A stretch of DNA of 64,000 bases from Haliotis asinina. Lineage: Eukaryota > Mollusca > Gastropoda > Lepetellida > Haliotidae. Location: NCBI RefSeq assembly GCF_037392515.1, contig NC_090290.1:55564753-55628752 (forward strand). The letters are read 5' to 3'. The translations under genes were made by a program, and so were the position numbers. Under the pieces are notes generated by a model. The model saw only the letters and a program-made list of their open reading frames with translations. It had not been told where the DNA came from and did no database searches. How positions within the stretch are numbered: position 1 is the first letter of the stretch; each line of letters begins with the position of its first letter. Shown here one piece after another: positions 59,566 through 64,000 of this stretch.

Positions 59566-60858
59566 ATGGCTTATGAAATCCCACCAAAGAAAACAAAACG
59601 TCCACTTGATATTAACCCTGTTGATACTGACCACAGACCGTCTGCATCGATTGGGTATTGGCCACGCTACCTTGCAATTGAAACTCCTGACAAGAAACCC
59701 ATTACAGTTGGACCGTTTCGCGGTATCTAAGGGTATTCAAGGTATTGCTGGGGATGTTAAAAACATTAGACGCTTATGTTCGGGTACACTGCTAGTTGAG
59801 TGAGAAAAAAAAACAGCAAGCAACCAATCTGATGAGTATTAAATCTTTCGTGGGCCTTCCGGTCACGGTCTCAGCTCACAAAACCCTAAACACAAGTAAA
59901 GGTATTGTCAGAGATCGTGATCGACTGTTTGCAGATATGTCAGAACTTGACATAGCCTGCGAAATGAAAGATCAAGGTGTGCTTTATGTCAAGCGTTTTT
60001 CAACCCGGAAAAATAATGAAACTATCCAAACAAACACCTATCTGTTTTCCTTCTCGTCTCCAAATGCTCCGGAGTCCGTAAAGGCAGGTTACTGTAACAT
60101 CCAAGTTGAAACCTACATCCCCAACTCGCTCAGGTGTTTTGAATGTCAGAAATATGGACACGGTGTATCTACCTGTACATTGTCTGTTGTGTGTGCTCAC
60201 TGTGGTGAGAAGACACACACAACAGAAGATTGTGACAGTGATTTTACAACAATACACCAACTGCTCAGGCGACCATTCATCTTCCTCGAAACAGTGTCCT
60301 ATTTGGAAAGAGCAAATGGTGATTAACAGAATAAAGTTTACCCAAAATATCTCTTTTTCTGGAGCAAAGAAACTGGTGAAGAGATCTGACCTAACAGAAA
60401 GTTATGCTACAGTAGCAAACACATCACCTGTGTACAGCTCTAAAATAACAAAATCATCCACAAGCTGCCAAACTACCTTGACTTGGGTCAGTTGCGACTC
60501 TCCACAGTTTTTGTCCCCCTGCTATATCACCTCAGACAGTGGAATCACTTCCTAGTACATCAAAGTCTTCTTCGGATCACAAATCATCATCATCACCATC
60601 TTAGTCATACTCAAAGTCTCAATCGACAACTGATAGTCTGCAAACTGTTAAAAGTAAACCTAAGCCTAAGTCTGATGCTTCAAAACAACAAAGTGGCAGA
60701 GCTCCTAAAGGGTCACAAAATAAAATTCACGTGTTCAATAAATATGGGTCTCTCGAGGACATGGACGTTTCAGAAAACGTCCATTCTAGGGCACATAGCT
60801 TGTCGCCCTCCAAAAGAGTGTGGGGTAGATCCCCAATAAATCCCCCCAAAATAATAGT
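59566..60858 (+). pseudogene. LINE ORF1 remnant (nucleic-acid-binding, CCHC knuckles)
   Basis: Starts ATG at 59566 (MAYEIPPKKTKRPLD), shifts frame near 59725 and again near 60245. The centre carries RCFECQKYGHGVSTC and CAHCGEKTHTTEDC, two CCHC-type knuckles. The reading continues out of frame as NCSGDHSSSSKQCPIWK. ORF1 proteins bind the element RNA; this copy cannot be made intact. Confidence 0.8.
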
Positions 60859-61812
60859 TTATTCCAATTATATTGTACAGTGGAACTGCAAAGGACTGAG
60901 GACTAATTTACATGAATTACAGCTATTAGACCAAGATTTTACACCTCCAGCGATCTGTCTCCAAGAGACATATTTAAAGCAAACAGATACATTTGACCTT
61001 CGTCATTTTAATGCATATCATTGTTTTTCACCTCCGGGTGATAGGGCCACTGGCGGATCATCCATTCTAGTCAGACAAACGGTTATTCAAAGCCCTGTTT
61101 CACTTATTACTAATATGCAGGCTGTTGCAGTGAGAATTACTTTACATGTAGCCTTTACGCTATGCTCTCTCTATATTTCGCCGTCTTCAACGTTTGCCAA
61201 AACTGATCTTCAAGCTCTATATGACCAACTCCCGCAGCCCTGTATTATAATGGGAGATTTAAAAGGACACAACCACTCTGGGGTAGTGTAACTACAAACG
61301 CTAAAGGTTAGTTGTTGGAGGACTTTTGTTCTGACAATGACTTATGTATTTATAATGATGGTTCCAACACATATTTACACCCTGGGACAGGGTCCTATTC
61401 TGCTCTTGACTTGTCACTCACAAATTCAGAACTACTCAATGAATTTGAATGGTCAGTCCACGATGACCTCTTTGGAAGTGACCATTTTCCTACTATACTA
61501 AAATCTGTAACTCCATCTGATGTTCCTCCATCATCAAGGCGGAATTTTAAAAAGGCTAACTGGGCTTTATATGACACACTGTGTGCTGAGAAACTTAAAC
61601 CCGAACGTTTTATTGACGTTCCTGGTGCCATTAACTGTTTTTCTGATGAACTGAATTCCATAGCTGAAGAGTGTATACCAAAGTCCTCAGCAGTTCCACA
61701 TATTCGAAAACCATGGTTCAGCGATGAATGCAAACAAGCTAGGAAGGCAAGGAAAAAAGCAGAACATTATTTCCGTCGCCATCCTATGGTGCATAATTTA
61801 GATAAATTTTAA
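60859..61812 (+). pseudogene. LINE ORF2 endonuclease domain remnant
   Basis: QWNCKGLRTN, CLQETYLK, GGSSILVR and SDHFP are the landmarks of an apurinic/apyrimidinic-type endonuclease. The usual GDFN motif reads GDLKGHN, replacing the catalytic-region Asn with Lys. A frameshift and stop lie at about 61270-61310. Reads on to the linker before the RT. Confidence 0.8.
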
Positions 61813-62424
61813 ATTTGAAATGTTAAAGCTCGGCGTACTTTTAAAAGGAACAAACGCCAATCTTGGCAAAATTATGTATCCAAAATACATTCTCGGACAC
61901 CTATGTCCAAGGTATGGAACATGGTCCAGAAAATGAAAGGTAAAGGTACTAAATCTAGTGTCCATCATCTTAAACATGGAGATCAATTACTTACTTATAA
62001 ATCAGATATTGCGAATAAACTGGGCGAAACTCTCGCTAAACATTCTTCCTCTTCTAATTATATACCTAAATTTCAGCAATATCAAAAACAACAAGAAAAG
62101 AAAACTATTAATTTCAATTCTGATAATGGGGAAAATTATAATGAAGCGTTTTCTATTCATGAACTCCATATTGCTCTTGATCAAGCTCATGACACTGCTA
62201 CAGGAGCTGATAACATACACTATCAACTATCCTGTTTAGAGACGCTCTTATCAATTTTTGATGATATTTGGACTTCCGGGAAATTTCCTTCTTCATGGCG
62301 TGATGCTATAGTAGTACCGATACCTAAACCTGGACGTGATCCATCCAATTATCGTCCGATTTCATTAACTAGCTGTGTTTGCAAGACCATGGAACACATG
62401 ATAAATAATCGACTTGTTTTACAG
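61813..62424 (+). pseudogene. LINE ORF2 reverse transcriptase, N-terminal part only
   Basis: DTATGADNIHYQL, SSWRDAIVVPIPKPGRDPSN and YRPISLTSCVCKTMEHMIN are RT blocks 1-2. After NNRLV the sequence jumps straight into RNase H; the palm with the YADD-type motif is absent. Confidence 0.85.
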
Positions 62425-63101
62425 ATGGGTCCAAGGATGGTGGCGCAGTGGCCTGTGCCACAGTCATTGGATCCAGAACAATATATTCTAGATTACCAGA
62501 TAATAGTTCTATTTTTACAGCTGAAGCTAACGCCATATTAACAGCTCTTAAATATATTCAAAGACACCCTGAACGTAAACAATATATAATCTATTCAGAT
62601 TCTCTTTCTTGTCTTCAAGCGATTAAAAATTTGTCATGTAAACATCCACTTTCAATTGACAGTATTGAATTGTATAATAATTTTGATACTGGCCAATACG
62701 ACATCGTCGTCTGTTGGTTACCAAGCCATGTAGGCATTTCAGGTAACACAATGGCCGATCTTGCTGCCAAGACAGCACTCGACAAATCTGTGACACCACT
62801 TCTTATCCCATACTCTGATTACAAAGCGAGCATTAGAACTTATATACGGGATCTGATGCAAAAGAAGTGGGACACTCAAGTAGATATAAATAAATTACAT
62901 GAAATAAAACCGTATATTGGTAACACATACTTGGGCTGTCAGTCCAGATTTGAAGAGGTAATCATGCGGCGATGTCGTATTAGCCATACTAGGTATACGC
63001 ATGAATACCTTTTAAAAGGTGAGGAACCTCCGTTTTGCATCCCTTGTGATGAGAGAACCACGGCCAAGCATATCCTGCTTGACTGTGTTGAATTCTCATG
63101 A
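62418..63101 (+). pseudogene. LINE ORF2 RNase H domain and C-terminal zinc motif
   Basis: All four acidic residues of an RNase H are present in context: FTDGSKDG, FTAEANAI, IYSDSLSCL and NTMADLAAK. Downstream CIPCDERTTAKHILLDC is the C-terminal CCHC-type motif of such elements. This stretch is open to the stop after EFS, unlike the rest of the element. Confidence 0.85.
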
Positions 63102-63646
63102 TGGAATTCTCATTTTAATTAATGGTCGTTTAGATTGGTAACTTGAATTGTTAGTGGCTGTACCCTCAAAGGTGGTTGAAGTACCGTAAAATTATTGTCC
63201 TCCTGAGAGGGTACGTAAGTCCCAAAACATTCCATGTAGGTTTAGACTTCCACTGTTCTTAATCGTAGCATATGTGTATTTTTAATTTTTGGCTAGACAT
63301 GTACAAACAGCTGAGGGGATGATGTAAATCCAGCTAGGATCCATGCAGGTTTCAAAGGTACTGTAAGTCCCCATGGTCCCTAGTATAGTGATCTACTTTC
63401 AGTTGTTAGCAATCTATAGCCCATTTTTATATTGTATTGTCCTCTATAGATATATTGTTTTAGGTATAGTTACTAGTTTTATATTCTACTCTGTGATATT
63501 CAAGCTGTTTTACTGTCCTTCATTGTCAGGTTTTATAATAGACATATATTTCATTTTAGTATTAAATGTTTTCGTCACGATATGGCTGAGATATTGCCGA
63601 TGTGACGTTAAATATTAACTCACTCACTCACTCACTCCACGTCGGA

Positions 63647-64000
63647 ATTTCAAATGTGATTGGCTAAATGACAACAAGTTAGTATGACAAAGATCCTTTT
63701 TAACTCAACCTTTCGGTCTACATATGATCTGATGTTGTGTAACTACCAAATAGTCTATTCTGTTTCATTTACCTAGCCACGTGAACTTGACACGTGAGAT
63801 AACAATTTATGCTCAAAATGTACGTGCATATAGTGACAACCCTACCAATGAAAGCAAATCCGCAACTTATGTTTGTTTTGACACAATCGCTATGGCACGA
63901 ATTACGAGTGACTAGAGGAACGAAGTCTTCGGACGAAGACGTTTCGGACCTTTGGCAATTTGGTCAAACCGCCAATCATTTCAATGTTCATGCTAGGACA
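63647..64000. other. Sequence right of the LINE, no feature seen
   Basis: Continues the pre-insertion locus after the target duplication; nothing recognised. Confidence 0.5.

Larger units (their letters stand above)
58946..63636 (+). mobile_element. LINE (non-LTR retrotransposon with RNase H), RT core deleted
   Basis: Flanked by an 11-bp target duplication TCCACGTCGGA (58935-58945 and 63636-63646), so both ends are known. Order: 5' UTR, ORF1 with zinc knuckles, apurinic-type endonuclease, N-terminal reverse transcriptase, RNase H, 3' UTR with a hairpin (63574-63606) and (CTCA)n tail. The combination endonuclease + RT + RNase H fits the I-like superfamily; I do not assign the clade. Frameshifts and stops in both ORFs and loss of the RT palm make it inactive. 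It sits about 0.9 kb upstream of gene B on the opposite strand. Confidence 0.9.

Overview
The window is eukaryotic: coding sequence is split into short exons with GT..AG borders and matching codon phases, and the rest is introns, satellites and transposon debris. Repeats ending in a hairpin plus a (CTCA)n tail, WSC/PAN mosaic secreted proteins and the overall texture suggest a gastropod mollusc, most likely an abalone (Haliotis). That species call is recognition, not a search result.

Three secreted mosaic genes and one dead relative form a loose cluster. Gene A (minus, 9739 to 1140; 5 exons, 420 aa) has a signal peptide, a PAN/apple-like domain and two copies of an unnamed beta-rich module. 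Gene C (plus, 19486 to 39549; 4 exons, 246 aa) has a signal peptide, PAN-like domain, Thr/Pro linker and WSC domain. A broken PAN exon (minus, 42905-42525) is closest to gene C. Gene B (minus, 58050 to 49324; 5 exons, 436 aa) has a signal peptide, PAN-like domain, Ser/Thr mucin-like linker and a discoidin-like domain of the type at the N terminus of FBXL4. In A, B and C the PAN exon ends with a phase-1 donor, as expected for exon shuffling onto different partner domains. A and C are head to head; C and B are tail to tail. All three products are predicted to be secreted and carbohydrate- or surface-binding; nothing in the sequence shows the ligand.

The introns hold large tandem arrays: a 114-bp (3 x 38) higher-order repeat in gene A intron 1, a 30-bp minisatellite and an 8.2-kb ~26-bp satellite in gene C intron 2, and a 35-bp minisatellite in gene B intron 4. 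The last is the most striking: its unit contains the end of exon 4 and its splice donor, so the exon/intron border itself has been amplified about 23 times. The exon 3 donor of the same gene is also tandemly duplicated (91-bp unit).

Mobile DNA: an almost full-length LINE (58946-63636, RT core deleted, 10-11 bp target duplication), two SINE families that share a 3' hairpin tail with it, a Ty3/Gypsy integrase remnant, two Tc1/mariner remnants, LTR-like elements, several foldback/MITE elements, and a pseudogene of a multicopy metazoan family with HEEADTR and GCDTTS motifs. 1-0.7 kb, 10.8-13.6 kb, 16.2-18.5 kb, 20.5-24.2 kb, 40.5-42.5 kb, 42.9-44.8 kb and 53.9-55.8 kb hold no gene I can support.
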